This document shows positions 10,515 through 20,252 of a stretch of DNA of 64,000 bases, one piece after another. How positions within the stretch are numbered: position 1 is the first letter of the stretch; the number at the start of each line of letters is the position of its first letter. The stretch is from Polaribacter sp. ALD11 (GTDB taxonomy: Bacteria > Bacteroidota > Bacteroidia > Flavobacteriales > Flavobacteriaceae). The DNA is taken from the NCBI RefSeq assembly GCF_002831685.1, contig NZ_CP025119.1, positions 2,938,501-3,002,500 on the forward strand. Direction: 5' to 3'. The notes beneath the pieces are model-generated. The model saw only the letters and a program-made list of their open reading frames with translations. It had not been told where the DNA came from and did no database searches. A program made the translations under genes and the position numbers.

Positions 10515-12353
10515 ATGAAATTACACTATTCTCTTTTTATCTTTTTTCTTATAATAACTTTTTCGACTTTTGGGCAAACAGGTAATGTGAAATTAGGAGA
10601 TGGCGCAGGAAAAGATATAACAACTGGAGACTACAATGTAATGGTAGGTGATTCTGCTGCTGCTAAATTAACTTCTGCTTCATACGGAATATTTATTGGT
10701 AAACGAGCAGGATTCAATGTTTTTTCTGGAGGAGAAAATGTTTTTATAGGGTATTCATCGGGGTTTTCTAATACTTCTGGACAAGATAATGTCTTCGTAG
10801 GTTCAGAAGCAGGTAAATTTAATACTGCAACAGACAATGTGTTTATAGGTACAAAATCTGGGTTTAATAATACAATTGGTCGTGATAATACATTTGTAGG
10901 TGAAGAAGCAGGTATTAATAATATCGATGGAGATGATAACACATTTATTGGGGAAGATGCAGGTTATAATAATACAACAGCTAATGATAATACATTTATA
11001 GGTAGTGCAGCAGGACGTTCTAATACAACGGGTTTTAGAAATACTGCTATTGGTAGTGAAGCTGGTTATGATTTGGGGACTAACTCTGTGAGTCCTTCTA
11101 CTGTAATTTCGAGTAATTATGGTAGTTACAATACTTTCGTGGGAGATTCTACGGGTATAGATGTGGGTAAAGGAGCTTATAATACTTTTATAGGGCAAGC
11201 TGCAGGAGCTGCAACTGAAGCAGGAAGTAGAAATACATTTATTGGTGTTAGAGCTGGTTGGGACAATGGAAGATACAATAATGCAAATCAAGGACACGAA
11301 AACACTTATTTAGGGTATAGAGCTGGACATAAAAATAGGTCTGGTAGTTATAACGTGCTTTTGGGGTCTAGAACAGATTTTGAATCTGTAGGAAACAGTT
11401 CTAATACAACAAGTAATAATTACAATGTAGCTATAGGTTATGAGGTTGAGGTTGGAACTAATAAAAATAATACGGTTATTATTGGAGCAAATGCAAAGGT
11501 AGATGCAGGTTATGCAGTAGCAATAGGTGCTGGCTCTAGTACTAGTACAAATAATACAATGGTATTGGGTGGTAATACAACTACAAATAGAGTTACTGTT
11601 GGTATTGGTACAAACGCACCTAATATAAAAGCAAGTTTAGATTTGGCAGATACAGATAAGGGGTTTTTAATTAATAGAGTAACCAATGCACAAAAAACTA
11701 CATTAGAAGGTACATTAGTTGTTGAAGATATCGGTTTAATGGTATATGATACAGATGATAAAGTTTTATATGTTTGGAATGGTACCGCTTGGACTTCTTC
11801 TACACTTGGTAATTTAGAAACAAGAGTTGCAAATTTAGAAACTGCTGCTCAAGCCGCGGTTTCAGATAAAACCCCACAAAAATTTAATTATCAAACTTCT
11901 TTGGTTAACACGAATGGGGAGCCTATAAAAAACCAAAGTGTAAGCTTTAAAATTAGCATTATAAAAACTACAGCTGCGGGTACTTTAGTGTACGAAGAAA
12001 CACATATTGTTACTACTACAGGTAAAGGTTTAACTAGTTTTAAAGTAGGAAACGGAACCGTTGTAAGTGGTGATTTTTCTGCTGTAAATTGGGCAGAAGA
12101 TGAGTATTTTTTAAAGGTTGAAGCAGATGTTACTGGTGGAACTACGTATTTAGATTTTGGAACCACACAGTTAATAAGTGTGCCATATGCATTGCACGCT
12201 AAAACTGCAGATAAATTGACAGGAAACTTATCAGGAGCGCTTGCAAAATCTGCTGGTAAGCAAAAAGAACAAATTACATCACTAAAAAAAGAAGTAGAAA
12301 GTCTTAAAAAGACGGTAGAAGATTTAGTGAAAATGATTAAAAGGAAGAAATAA
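10515..12353 (+). CDS. YadA-head-like repeat surface protein
   Basis: 612 residues with an N-terminal signal peptide ending at about FSTFGQ. From about residue 41 to 360 it is built of roughly 17-residue repeats of the form NTFIGxxAGxxNTTGxD, the left-handed beta-roll of trimeric autotransporter heads (Hep/Hag type). A short coiled coil follows (NLETRVANLETA). Residues about 450-560 form a beta domain common in Bacteroidota exported proteins (FNYQTSLVNTNGEPIKNQSV ... YFLKVEADVTGG ... ISVPYALHAKTAD). It ends in a Lys-rich coiled coil. It has no autotransporter barrel and no T9SS sorting domain, so its anchoring is unclear. An adhesin or surface-layer role is inference. Confidence 0.8.
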   Translation: MKLHYSLFIFFLIITFSTFGQTGNVKLGDGAGKDITTGDYNVMVGDSAAAKLTSASYGIFIGKRAGFNVFSGGENVFIGYSSGFSNTSGQDNVFVGSEAGKFNTATDNVFIGTKSGFNNTIGRDNTFVGEEAGINNIDGDDNTFIGEDAGYNNTTANDNTFIGSAAGRSNTTGFRNTAIGSEAGYDLGTNSVSPSTVISSNYGSYNTFVGDSTGIDVGKGAYNTFIGQAAGAATEAGSRNTFIGVRAGWDNGRYNNANQGHENTYLGYRAGHKNRSGSYNVLLGSRTDFESVGNSSNTTSNNYNVAIGYEVEVGTNKNNTVIIGANAKVDAGYAVAIGAGSSTSTNNTMVLGGNTTTNRVTVGIGTNAPNIKASLDLADTDKGFLINRVTNAQKTTLEGTLVVEDIGLMVYDTDDKVLYVWNGTAWTSSTLGNLETRVANLETAAQAAVSDKTPQKFNYQTSLVNTNGEPIKNQSVSFKISIIKTTAAGTLVYEETHIVTTTGKGLTSFKVGNGTVVSGDFSAVNWAEDEYFLKVEADVTGGTTYLDFGTTQLISVPYALHAKTADKLTGNLSGALAKSAGKQKEQITSLKKEVESLKKTVEDLVKMIKRKK

Positions 12354-12439
12354 AGCCTGAAATTTATCAATCATTCTAAAAAAAATAATATAATTCTTGG
12401 CGCAGTTGGGAGTTGTCTGTCAATATAAAATTTATAAAC

Positions 12440-14266
12440 ATGAAGTATTTAAAGTATTTAAAGTTTTTATTTTTATTAATACTATGTAGCAGTTACGCAC
12501 AATCTATAGAGAAAAGTGTAATAGGAAGCATTGGCGGAACTCAAACAGTTGGAGGTGCTACGCTTAATTTTACTGTTGGTGAAGCTATTGTTGGGATTGA
12601 AACAGATAGTAATACAACTTTATCTAATGGTTTCCATTCAGGATTTACACTTTCTGGTATTTATTGGAATGGTGCTGTAAATACACTTTGGAACGAAGCA
12701 AATAATTGGGATGGAGCGATCTTACCTTCAAAAAAAGATCATGTTATTATTTTAGATGTAGTTAATGATCCTGTTTTTAATGTTGCTTTAGATTCTATAA
12801 AAAGTTTAGAATTAAGAGCTAATTCTCTATTAAAAATTAGTCCTGGCAATTCTTTAGTTTTATTGGAAAACGGGAGCAATTATGGAGAAGTAATTGTCGA
12901 ATCTGAAGTTTTACAAAGCGGTGTTTTGTTAGTGAAAGAAAATTTTACGGGTAATGTGAGTTATAAACGTGGTGGTTTGTTAGCTAATAAATGGAGTTTA
13001 GTTAGTGCGCCAGTTACAAATCAATCTATAAAATCTTTTGTAGAGAATGCAGCGAATCAAATTAGAATAAATACAGCAGTTAGTCCAAATAGATATGCAA
13101 TTGGAACCTACAACGAAGTCAATGTTATAGGAAATAAGTGGGAGTATTATGATACAACAATAGGAAGTGAAAGTTTTTTAAATGCAAAAGGATATGCTGT
13201 TTCTAGAGTGTCTGACGGCGACCTTACATTTACTGGAAGTGTTGTTACTACTGACGTATCTGGAGCTGTAGTAGAAAATAAATGGAGTGCAATCGGAAAT
13301 CCTTTTACAACATATTATCCTGCAAATAAAAATGGAGGGAGTAGCTTTTTAGATGATAGTTTAACGGATTTAGATAGTGAGAATCAAGCCGTTTATTTAT
13401 GGGATAATAGTCAAAGTAAATATGCAGCAATTACTAATTTATTAACTTCACCCCAGCGTTTTTTTACACCAGGACAAGGTTTTTTTGTGAAAGCAAAAAC
13501 TGGCGTAAGTGCACTTCATTTTTTAGAAAATAAAAGAGCTATTTTACCCTTAGAAGGAACTGTTTTTAATAAAGGAGCAAGTACAACTTCGTATATTCAA
13601 TTGTTTGTAGAAAGTAATGGGGTTAAGGTAAATACAGATGTTTTGTATTATGCAAATGCAACACAAGGGTTTGATGTAGGCTATGATATTGAAAACTTTA
13701 CCTCTAATGGGTTAGATGTTTTTTCATATTTATTAGAAAATAATCAAGATAAAAATTACACAATACAATCTTTACCGCAAAATAAATATGCAGATATGGT
13801 AATACCTCTTGGTTTAAAAGCAAATGCCAATGAACAGGTTGTGTTTAGTAGTAAAAATAAAAGCCTTCCAAAAGGAGTAAAAGTATATTTAGAAGATAGA
13901 CAAGAAAATGTTTTTACGCTTTTAGATACAGAAAACAAGGCTTATAAAGTAGCCTTATCTAAAGGTGTAAATGAAACAGGAAGATTTTATTTACACACAA
14001 CATCAAAAACACTGAATTTAGAAGATTTACCTTTTACTTCTAAAATAGTTGCGTTTGCTAACGATAATAAACTATACATTAAAAATGTAAGTTCAGAAAA
14101 AACGAACATTAAGTTATTCGATATGTTAGGAAAGAAAGTTTTTGAAGAAAGAACACATATCGTAAATGATAAAAAAATAAATCTTTCTCATCTTTCTGCC
14201 GGAATTTATTTAGTTAAAATAGCCACTAAAAAAGAAAAAATTTCTAAAAAAATTGTTATAAAATAA
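12440..14266 (+). CDS. Exported protein with type IX secretion C-terminal sorting domain
   Basis: 608 residues from the ATG at 12440; an earlier in-frame ATG 27 bases upstream would only lengthen the signal peptide. A signal peptide (KYLKFLFLLILCSSYAQ) is followed by a domain often found at the N-terminus of such proteins (GGATLNFTVGEAIVG ... LSNGFHSGF). The last 75 residues are a type A T9SS sorting domain (IKLFDMLGKKVFEERT ... LSHLSAGIYLVKIATKKEKISKKIVIK). The middle is beta-rich and unassigned. It follows the YadA-like gene by 86 bases in the same direction and probably shares its transcript. It would be secreted by the machine whose core genes gldKLMN lie 4.5 kb downstream. Confidence 0.85.
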   Translation: MKYLKYLKFLFLLILCSSYAQSIEKSVIGSIGGTQTVGGATLNFTVGEAIVGIETDSNTTLSNGFHSGFTLSGIYWNGAVNTLWNEANNWDGAILPSKKDHVIILDVVNDPVFNVALDSIKSLELRANSLLKISPGNSLVLLENGSNYGEVIVESEVLQSGVLLVKENFTGNVSYKRGGLLANKWSLVSAPVTNQSIKSFVENAANQIRINTAVSPNRYAIGTYNEVNVIGNKWEYYDTTIGSESFLNAKGYAVSRVSDGDLTFTGSVVTTDVSGAVVENKWSAIGNPFTTYYPANKNGGSSFLDDSLTDLDSENQAVYLWDNSQSKYAAITNLLTSPQRFFTPGQGFFVKAKTGVSALHFLENKRAILPLEGTVFNKGASTTSYIQLFVESNGVKVNTDVLYYANATQGFDVGYDIENFTSNGLDVFSYLLENNQDKNYTIQSLPQNKYADMVIPLGLKANANEQVVFSSKNKSLPKGVKVYLEDRQENVFTLLDTENKAYKVALSKGVNETGRFYLHTTSKTLNLEDLPFTSKIVAFANDNKLYIKNVSSEKTNIKLFDMLGKKVFEERTHIVNDKKINLSHLSAGIYLVKIATKKEKISKKIVIK

Positions 14267-14386
14267 TAGCCTTATCACTCGATTCTATTTTTTAATTCTG
14301 TCTATGTATAGATGTTCTCTAAAAGAGAAGATAAGGTAGACGTTACAGTATATTAGGTAGAGGTTTAACTATGTTTTTTGTCTTCT

Positions 14387-14894
14387 GTAAATGTGCAAGG
14401 CAAAAGATATGTACAATTAAAAAATGATTGTCTGTTTTTTTTCGAGAGATATTGGTAGAGAATCATTGTACTACAATCAGAAAAATAATTCAGATCTTTT
14501 AATGATGCCTATATGATGTATTCTGGTTATATCTATTCTATTCATGAAAAAGCATCTTTATTTTCTTTTGATTTTGGGTTGATTTAAATTAATTTATCCT
14601 TTGATAGTATAGATGTTGTAAAGAAAAAATGTTATCCAAAGATTAAATTACACTTTTTTTGATGCAAAAATACAAAGACTATAGATTAGGAAGATATAGG
14701 TTTAACCCCGTAAAAGAATTTAAAAACTATTGATTAAAGCAGGAGAAACAAAAAAAGTTTCTTTTAATATTGATAAAGAGGTGCTTCAGTTTTATATAAT
14801 TCATAGAAAATGAGAAGTAGAAACAGGTGAGTTTCATCTTTTTGTAGGAGGAAATTCAGCAACAGAAATGAAACAAAAAATTACTGTAGAATAA
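14387..14894 (+). pseudogene. Decayed C-terminal remnant of a GH3 beta-glucosidase
   Basis: Pieces of a GH3 beta-glucosidase C-terminus can be read in order but in shifting frames: FSRDIGRESLYYNQKNNS (about 14439-14492, matching FPRxVGQxPLYYNxKN), IHEKASLFSFDFGLI (matching PLFPFGxGLSY), then PVKEFK, and KAGETKKVSFNIDKEVLQF followed by YIIHRK-stop-EVETGEFHLFVGGNSATE. The final piece carries a TGA at 14811-14813 exactly where the family has Trp, and ends at a natural TAA (14892-14894). At least two frameshifts and several stops are present, and the catalytic N-terminal two thirds are missing. The gene is dead. The 14267-14386 stretch shows nothing clear. Confidence 0.8.
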
Positions 14895-14955
14895 TTATTT
14901 CTATTAAAATTGAAGTAAAAAAGCTTTTAAAAAAAATTAATAAAAAAAAACTACA

Positions 14956-14963
14956 TACTTTTG
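14956..14963 (+). promoter_or_regulatory. Bacteroidota-type -7 promoter element of topA
   Basis: TACTTTTG matches TAnnTTTG exactly and lies 54 bases before the topA ATG. The following bases CAGTC are shared with the metK promoter. No clean -33 TTTG is visible at normal distance. An inverted repeat CGTAATT...AATTACG (14977-15001) lies in the resulting leader. Confidence 0.55.
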
Positions 14964-15016
14964 CAGTCTGAAAATACGTAATTTCGATTGCGCTAATTAC
15001 GAAAATAGAAAGATAC

Positions 15017-17536
15017 ATGGCAAAGAACTTAGTAATTGTAGAGTCACCAGCAAAAGCAAAAACTATAGAAAAATTTCTTGGAAAAGATTTTCAAGTAGAA
15101 TCTAGTTATGGGCATATTGCAGACCTACCTTCTAAAGAATTAGGAATAGATGTAGATGGAGATTTTAGTCCTAAATATATAGTCTCAGACGATAAAAAAC
15201 CAGTAGTTAAGAAGTTAAGAGCTTTAGCTAAAAAAGCAGATACTGTTTGGTTAGCAAGTGATGAGGATCGAGAGGGTGAGGCAATTGCGTGGCATTTAAA
15301 AGAACAATTAGAGTTAAAAGATGAAAAAACAAAACGTATTGTTTTTCATGAAATTACAAAAAATGCCATTTTAAAAGCAGTCGAAAACCCCAGAGATATC
15401 GACTATAATATGGTAAATGCACAACAAGCACGTAGAGTTTTAGATAGACTTGTTGGGTATGAATTATCGCCCGTTTTATGGCGAAAAGTAAAAGGAGGTT
15501 TGTCTGCGGGTAGAGTACAATCTGTTGCAGTGCGTTTAATTGTAGAAAGAGAACGCAGCATTTTAGATTTTAACGCAGAAACTCATTATAAAGTAGTTGC
15601 TCAATTTTCAAATAACGAAGGAAAAACCTTTAAAGCAACTATTCCAAAGAATTTTGATACCAAAAAAACAGCAGAAAATTTCTTAAATTCTTGCGCAAAT
15701 GCAGATTTTTCTATAGCAGATTTAACAAAGAAACCAGCAAAGAAATCTCCAGCAGCACCATTTACAACATCAACATTACAACAAGAAGCATCTAGAAAGT
15801 TAGGTTTTCCGGTTGGTAAGACAATGCAAGTTGCACAACGTTTGTATGAAGCCGGTTTAATAACCTACATGAGAACAGATAGTTTAAACTTATCTGTAGA
15901 TGCAAGAAATGCAGCCGAAGAAGAAATTACTAATTATTACGGAGCAGAATATAGCAAGCAGCGTGTTTTTAAAACGAAAGCAAAAGGAGCTCAAGAAGCG
16001 CATGAGGCAATTCGTCCTACAAACATGAAAATGCATGCTATTGATACAGAATATGATCAAACGAGATTGTATGATTTAATATGGAAAAGAACCTTGGCTT
16101 CTCAAATGAGTGATGCACAATTAGAACGTACCAACGTGAAAATTGAGAACTCTGAGAATTCAAAAATCTTCACTGCAAATGGAGAGATGATAAGGTTTGA
16201 AGGTTTCTTAAAAGTATATTTAGAAGGAAACGATGATGATGAAGGCGAAGAGCAAGCAGGAATGTTGCCAAACTTAAAAGTGAAAGACAAATTGGATTAC
16301 ACTTTTATAAACGCAACACAACGTTTTACGAGTCCGCCATACAGATTTACAGAAGCATCTTTAGTAAAGCAGTTAGAAGAACTAGGTATTGGTAGACCAT
16401 CTACATATGCACCAACAATCTCTACCGTTCAAAAAAGAGGATATGTAGAAAAAGGACAAAATGAAGGAATCGAAAGAGAATATCAACAATTAATTTTATC
16501 TAACGGAACTGTAAAAGGGGAAGCTTTAACAGAGAAGACAGGTTCAGATAAAAATAAATTAGTACCCACAGATATTGGGAATATTGTAAACGATTTCTTA
16601 GTAAACAATTTTTCAAATATTTTAGATTTTGGTTTTACAGCAAGAGTAGAAAGCTCTTTTGATGATATTTCTGAAGGAGATGCAGATTGGATAGAAATGA
16701 TAAAAGGTTTCTATACGAAGTTTCATGACAACGTAGAAGATGTTAAGGAAAATGCAGAAAGAGAAAGCGGAGAACGTATTCTAGGAAAACATCCAGAATC
16801 TGGAAAAACTGTTTTAGTTCGTCTAGGTAAATTCGGTCCAATTGCACAAATAGGAGCGCCAGAAGATGAAGAAAAGGTGTTTGCTAGCTTAAATAAAGAC
16901 CAAAATTTAGGAACTATAACAATGGAAGAGGCATTGGAATTGTTCTTGCTTCCGAAAACATTGGGTTCTTATGAAGATGAAGAAGTAATTGTTTCCAATG
17001 GTCGTTTTGGTCCATATATAAAATTCGGAACTATGTTCGTTTCTTTAGATAAAGGCGAAAACCCGATGGAAGTAGATTTACCAAGGGCAGAAGAATTAAT
17101 TGTTGCGAAGCAAAAAGCAGATGCACCAATTTATTATTATGAAGAGTTGCCTGTGCAAAAAGGAGTTGGACGTTTTGGGCCTTTCTTAAAATGGAATTCT
17201 ATATTTATCAACGTAAGTAAAAAATACGATTTTGATAACCTTTCTGATGATGATATTATTGAGTTAATTGAAGTTAAAAAACAGAAAGAAATAGATAAAG
17301 TTATTCATAACTGGGAAGATGTTGCTATTCGCGTAGAAAAAGCACGTTGGGGTCGTTTCAATGTGATAAAAGGAAAAATTAAGATAGAATTGCCTAAAAC
17401 TACAGATATAGAGAAGCTTTCTAAGGAAGAGGCTGTAAAGATGATTGACAAGAAAACCCCAAAGAAAAAGGTGGCAAAAAAGAAGCCTGCTGCAAAAAAG
17501 AAAACAACTACAAAAAAAACAGTGGAAAAGAAATAA
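15017..17536 (+). CDS. topA: DNA topoisomerase I (type IA)
   Basis: 839 residues. It relaxes negative supercoils by single-strand passage. The Toprim domain begins NLVIVESPAKAKTIEKFLG and carries SDEDREGEAIAWHL at about 80. The active-site tyrosine lies in GLITYMRTDS (about residue 283). The C-terminal half has repeated DNA-binding modules of the ERILGKHPESGKTVLVRLGKFGP and VSNGRFGPYIKFG type. It ends in a histone-H1-like lysine tail (KKTPKKKVAKKKPAAKKK). It has its own promoter, and the following gene starts 38 bases after its stop. Confidence 0.97.
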   Translation: MAKNLVIVESPAKAKTIEKFLGKDFQVESSYGHIADLPSKELGIDVDGDFSPKYIVSDDKKPVVKKLRALAKKADTVWLASDEDREGEAIAWHLKEQLELKDEKTKRIVFHEITKNAILKAVENPRDIDYNMVNAQQARRVLDRLVGYELSPVLWRKVKGGLSAGRVQSVAVRLIVERERSILDFNAETHYKVVAQFSNNEGKTFKATIPKNFDTKKTAENFLNSCANADFSIADLTKKPAKKSPAAPFTTSTLQQEASRKLGFPVGKTMQVAQRLYEAGLITYMRTDSLNLSVDARNAAEEEITNYYGAEYSKQRVFKTKAKGAQEAHEAIRPTNMKMHAIDTEYDQTRLYDLIWKRTLASQMSDAQLERTNVKIENSENSKIFTANGEMIRFEGFLKVYLEGNDDDEGEEQAGMLPNLKVKDKLDYTFINATQRFTSPPYRFTEASLVKQLEELGIGRPSTYAPTISTVQKRGYVEKGQNEGIEREYQQLILSNGTVKGEALTEKTGSDKNKLVPTDIGNIVNDFLVNNFSNILDFGFTARVESSFDDISEGDADWIEMIKGFYTKFHDNVEDVKENAERESGERILGKHPESGKTVLVRLGKFGPIAQIGAPEDEEKVFASLNKDQNLGTITMEEALELFLLPKTLGSYEDEEVIVSNGRFGPYIKFGTMFVSLDKGENPMEVDLPRAEELIVAKQKADAPIYYYEELPVQKGVGRFGPFLKWNSIFINVSKKYDFDNLSDDDIIELIEVKKQKEIDKVIHNWEDVAIRVEKARWGRFNVIKGKIKIELPKTTDIEKLSKEEAVKMIDKKTPKKKVAKKKPAAKKKTTTKKTVEKK

Positions 17537-17574
17537 TTAGTTAGTATCTTGCATGCTTTATTGAAAAAAAATTG

Positions 17575-18735
17575 ATGAACCAAGATTTTTTAATCCCTAT
17601 AAAAGATTCGGTTGTTGCCTACTTGGCATTACAGTCTGCGTCTTGCTTGGGCCATAGTATTCAAATACATTCTACAGAAGAAGGTTTTCCTGATCTAGAA
17701 AATGTTCAAATCGCTATTTTCGGAGTGCAAGAAGATAGGAACTCGCAAGACAATTTTGGTTGCGGAGAAGATTTGTACCTTATACGAAGAAAATTTTACC
17801 AGTTGTTTCCTGGTAATTGGCACACAAATATTGCCGATTTAGGGGATATTGAAAAAGGTAATCAAGTTTCAGATACTTATTTTGCAGTTAGAGAAATAAT
17901 AACCTCATTGCTGAAGAAAAATATTATTCCAGTAATTATTGGTGGAGGACAGGATATTACCTACGTTAATTATCGGGCTTATGATGCTTTAGAGCAGTCT
18001 GTAAATATTACTGCAGTAGATAGTCGATTCGATTTAGGTAGTTTAGAAGAGGATTTAACATCACAATCTTACCTTAGTAAAATAATTATGCAAGAACCAA
18101 ATAACTTGTTTAATTATTGTAACGTAGGCTATCAAACCTATTTTAATTCGCAAGAAGAAATAAGTTTATTAGATAATTTATTCTTTGATGCACATCGATT
18201 AGGTAAAGCAAAAGAATTAGAAAATATAGAACCTGCGTTTAGAAATGCAGATATTGTTTCTATAGATATTGGTGCTGTTAGGCAAAGTGAGGCACCAGCA
18301 AATAATAATGCTTCACCAAATGGTTTTTATGGTGAAGAAATTTGTGCAATCGCAAGATATGCAGGTATTAGTGATAAAGTTTCTTCTTTTGGTATTTATG
18401 AGTACAATTCGAAACACGACAATAACCATCAAACAGCACATTTAATTGCGCAAATAATTTGGTACTTTATTGAAGGTGTTAATTTTAGGGTAAAGGATTA
18501 TCCATTTTCTGGTAAAGAAAATTATCAAAGATTTACGGTCTTGTTAGAAGATGATGAACCGCTAACATTTTACAAAAGCAATAAGTCTGGAAGATGGTGG
18601 ATAGAAATAAACATTTTATCAAATAATAAATACAAAAGACATGCGTTAATACCATGTACATATAAAGATTACACAGACGCAACACAGCAAATTATACCAG
18701 AGAAATGGTATAAGGCAATGAAAAAAATGGTGTAA
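17575..18735 (+). CDS. Arginase/formimidoylglutamase-fold protein with degenerate metal site
   Basis: 386 residues from the ATG at 17575 (a TTG codon directly before it is also possible). The fold is that of the ureohydrolases, and the family is usually annotated as formimidoylglutamase. Three of the six expected metal ligands are changed: GGxH reads GGGQD, DAHxD reads DSRFD, and SxDxD reads SIDIG. A binuclear Mn enzyme is therefore unlikely. After the fold there is an extra C-terminal region (about 300-386) with the Trp-rich GRWWIEINI. It sits between topA and gldK in the same direction, a placement I associate with gliding/T9SS loci in this family. A structural or regulatory role is inference. 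Confidence 0.75.
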   Translation: MNQDFLIPIKDSVVAYLALQSASCLGHSIQIHSTEEGFPDLENVQIAIFGVQEDRNSQDNFGCGEDLYLIRRKFYQLFPGNWHTNIADLGDIEKGNQVSDTYFAVREIITSLLKKNIIPVIIGGGQDITYVNYRAYDALEQSVNITAVDSRFDLGSLEEDLTSQSYLSKIIMQEPNNLFNYCNVGYQTYFNSQEEISLLDNLFFDAHRLGKAKELENIEPAFRNADIVSIDIGAVRQSEAPANNNASPNGFYGEEICAIARYAGISDKVSSFGIYEYNSKHDNNHQTAHLIAQIIWYFIEGVNFRVKDYPFSGKENYQRFTVLLEDDEPLTFYKSNKSGRWWIEINILSNNKYKRHALIPCTYKDYTDATQQIIPEKWYKAMKKMV

Positions 18736-18840
18736 TTGTTGAGAAATGAAAAATCAGTACGTTAAATGCAATTTCAGTATTGCTTTTTAGCAAAAAAAAT
18801 AATAGGTTTACGAACTTTAAAGATAAGATATAATCAGCAT

Positions 18841-20214
18841 ATGAAGAAAGCAGCAATATTTGCACTTTTAATAACGGTATTTTACAGTTGTGGCTCTAAT
18901 GATAGAGGAGAACTGGTAGGTGTTAAGGTTAAAAAGAAGTGGTTTTCAGAAAAACCTTATGGAATGGCTTTAATACCAGGAGGTTCTTTTACCATGGGTA
19001 AGCAAGATCAAGACATTATTGGTACTATGAATGCACCAACAAAAACAGTTACTGTTAGACCTTATTACATGGATGAAACAGAAGTAACTAACAATGAGTA
19101 CAAAGAATTTGTACATTGGGTTAGAGATTCTGTTGTAAGAACAAGGTTGGGGTATCAAGCAGAATTTGCTGCAATGGGTGGGACACCAAATGCAGATGGA
19201 ACACCTCTTTCTGGAGGAATTCATGAATACGCCTTTGCAACAGTAGATACGATAGATGCAACTCCTTATCAAAAATACATGTATGAGAATTACTGGAGTC
19301 TAGGAGACGGAATTGATTCTATTAAACCATTAAACTGGCGATCTGAATTGTTTTGGAAAACAGAAGAATACCCAGATGTAGATTATGTAGAAGTTATGGA
19401 CTCTCTTTACATTAGCAGAGACGAGGCTGTAGATGGAATTAGAACATTTAATACAAAATTTTTAAAATATAGATATTCTTGGTTCGACAGAGACAACGCT
19501 GCTAGAAAAGGTGGAAATAGAAAAGATTTTGTACAAACAGAGGTTTTAAATATTTATCCAGACACAACTGCTTGGGTAAAAGATTTTAATTATTCTTATA
19601 ATGATCCAATGCATCAAGATTACTTTTATCACCAATCTTATGGAGATTACCCTGTTGTAGGGATTACTTGGGAGCAAGCAAATGCTTTTTGTAATTGGAG
19701 AACTAAAAAGAAAAATGATTATTTAAAAGGAAGAAAAAACGCAACTCAAGTACCTGATTTTAGATTGCCTACAGAAGCAGAATGGGAGTATGCTGCAAGA
19801 GGCGGTTTAGAGTTTGCAACCTATCCTTGGGGAACAGGAAGTACAACTAGTGATAGAGGTTGTTTCTTAGCAAACTTTAAACCAGTAAGAGGTAATTATG
19901 CTGTAGATGGTGCTTTGTATACAATGGAAGCTAGGTCTTTTAATGCAAATGATTATGGTTTGTATAATATGGCTGGTAATGTTTCTGAATGGACAAATAC
20001 TGCTTATAACTTATCTTCTTACTACATGGCTTCTACTATGAACCCGAATGTAGAAGACAGAAAAAATAAAAGAAAAATTGTACGTGGAGGTTCTTGGAAA
20101 GATGTTGCATATTTTTTAGAGGTAAGTTCTAGAGATTATGAATATGCAGATACTGCGAGAAGTTACATTGGTTTTAGAACCGTACAAAATTATATAGGAA
20201 CAGATATTAAATAA
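18841..20214 (+). CDS. gldK: Gliding motility / T9SS lipoprotein GldK
   Basis: 457 residues from the ATG at 18841, chosen because it opens a standard lipoprotein signal (KKAAIFALLITVFYSC); an upstream in-frame ATG would bury it. GldK forms the periplasmic ring of the type IX secretion system with GldN, attached to the outer membrane. The body is a formylglycine-generating-enzyme/sulfatase-modifying fold: MALIPGGSFTMG, YYMDETEVTNNEYKEF, FRLPTEAEWEYAARGG and NVSEWTNTA ... VRGGSWKD. The FGE catalytic cysteines are not apparent, as expected for GldK. It is first of gldKLMN, 38 bases before gldL. Confidence 0.95.
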   Translation: MKKAAIFALLITVFYSCGSNDRGELVGVKVKKKWFSEKPYGMALIPGGSFTMGKQDQDIIGTMNAPTKTVTVRPYYMDETEVTNNEYKEFVHWVRDSVVRTRLGYQAEFAAMGGTPNADGTPLSGGIHEYAFATVDTIDATPYQKYMYENYWSLGDGIDSIKPLNWRSELFWKTEEYPDVDYVEVMDSLYISRDEAVDGIRTFNTKFLKYRYSWFDRDNAARKGGNRKDFVQTEVLNIYPDTTAWVKDFNYSYNDPMHQDYFYHQSYGDYPVVGITWEQANAFCNWRTKKKNDYLKGRKNATQVPDFRLPTEAEWEYAARGGLEFATYPWGTGSTTSDRGCFLANFKPVRGNYAVDGALYTMEARSFNANDYGLYNMAGNVSEWTNTAYNLSSYYMASTMNPNVEDRKNKRKIVRGGSWKDVAYFLEVSSRDYEYADTARSYIGFRTVQNYIGTDIK

Positions 20215-20252
20215 AATAATAAATAAATAAAACCCCTAACAAATAAAAAATT

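Noticed and set aside
10803..11297. 164-codon minus-strand frame inside the YadA-like gene
   Set aside because: It is the complement of the 51-base repeats and gives low-complexity Cys/Ile/Thr protein; a shadow frame.
17305..17583. Minus-strand Phe-rich frame at the topA end
   Set aside because: It is the complement of the lysine-rich TopA tail.
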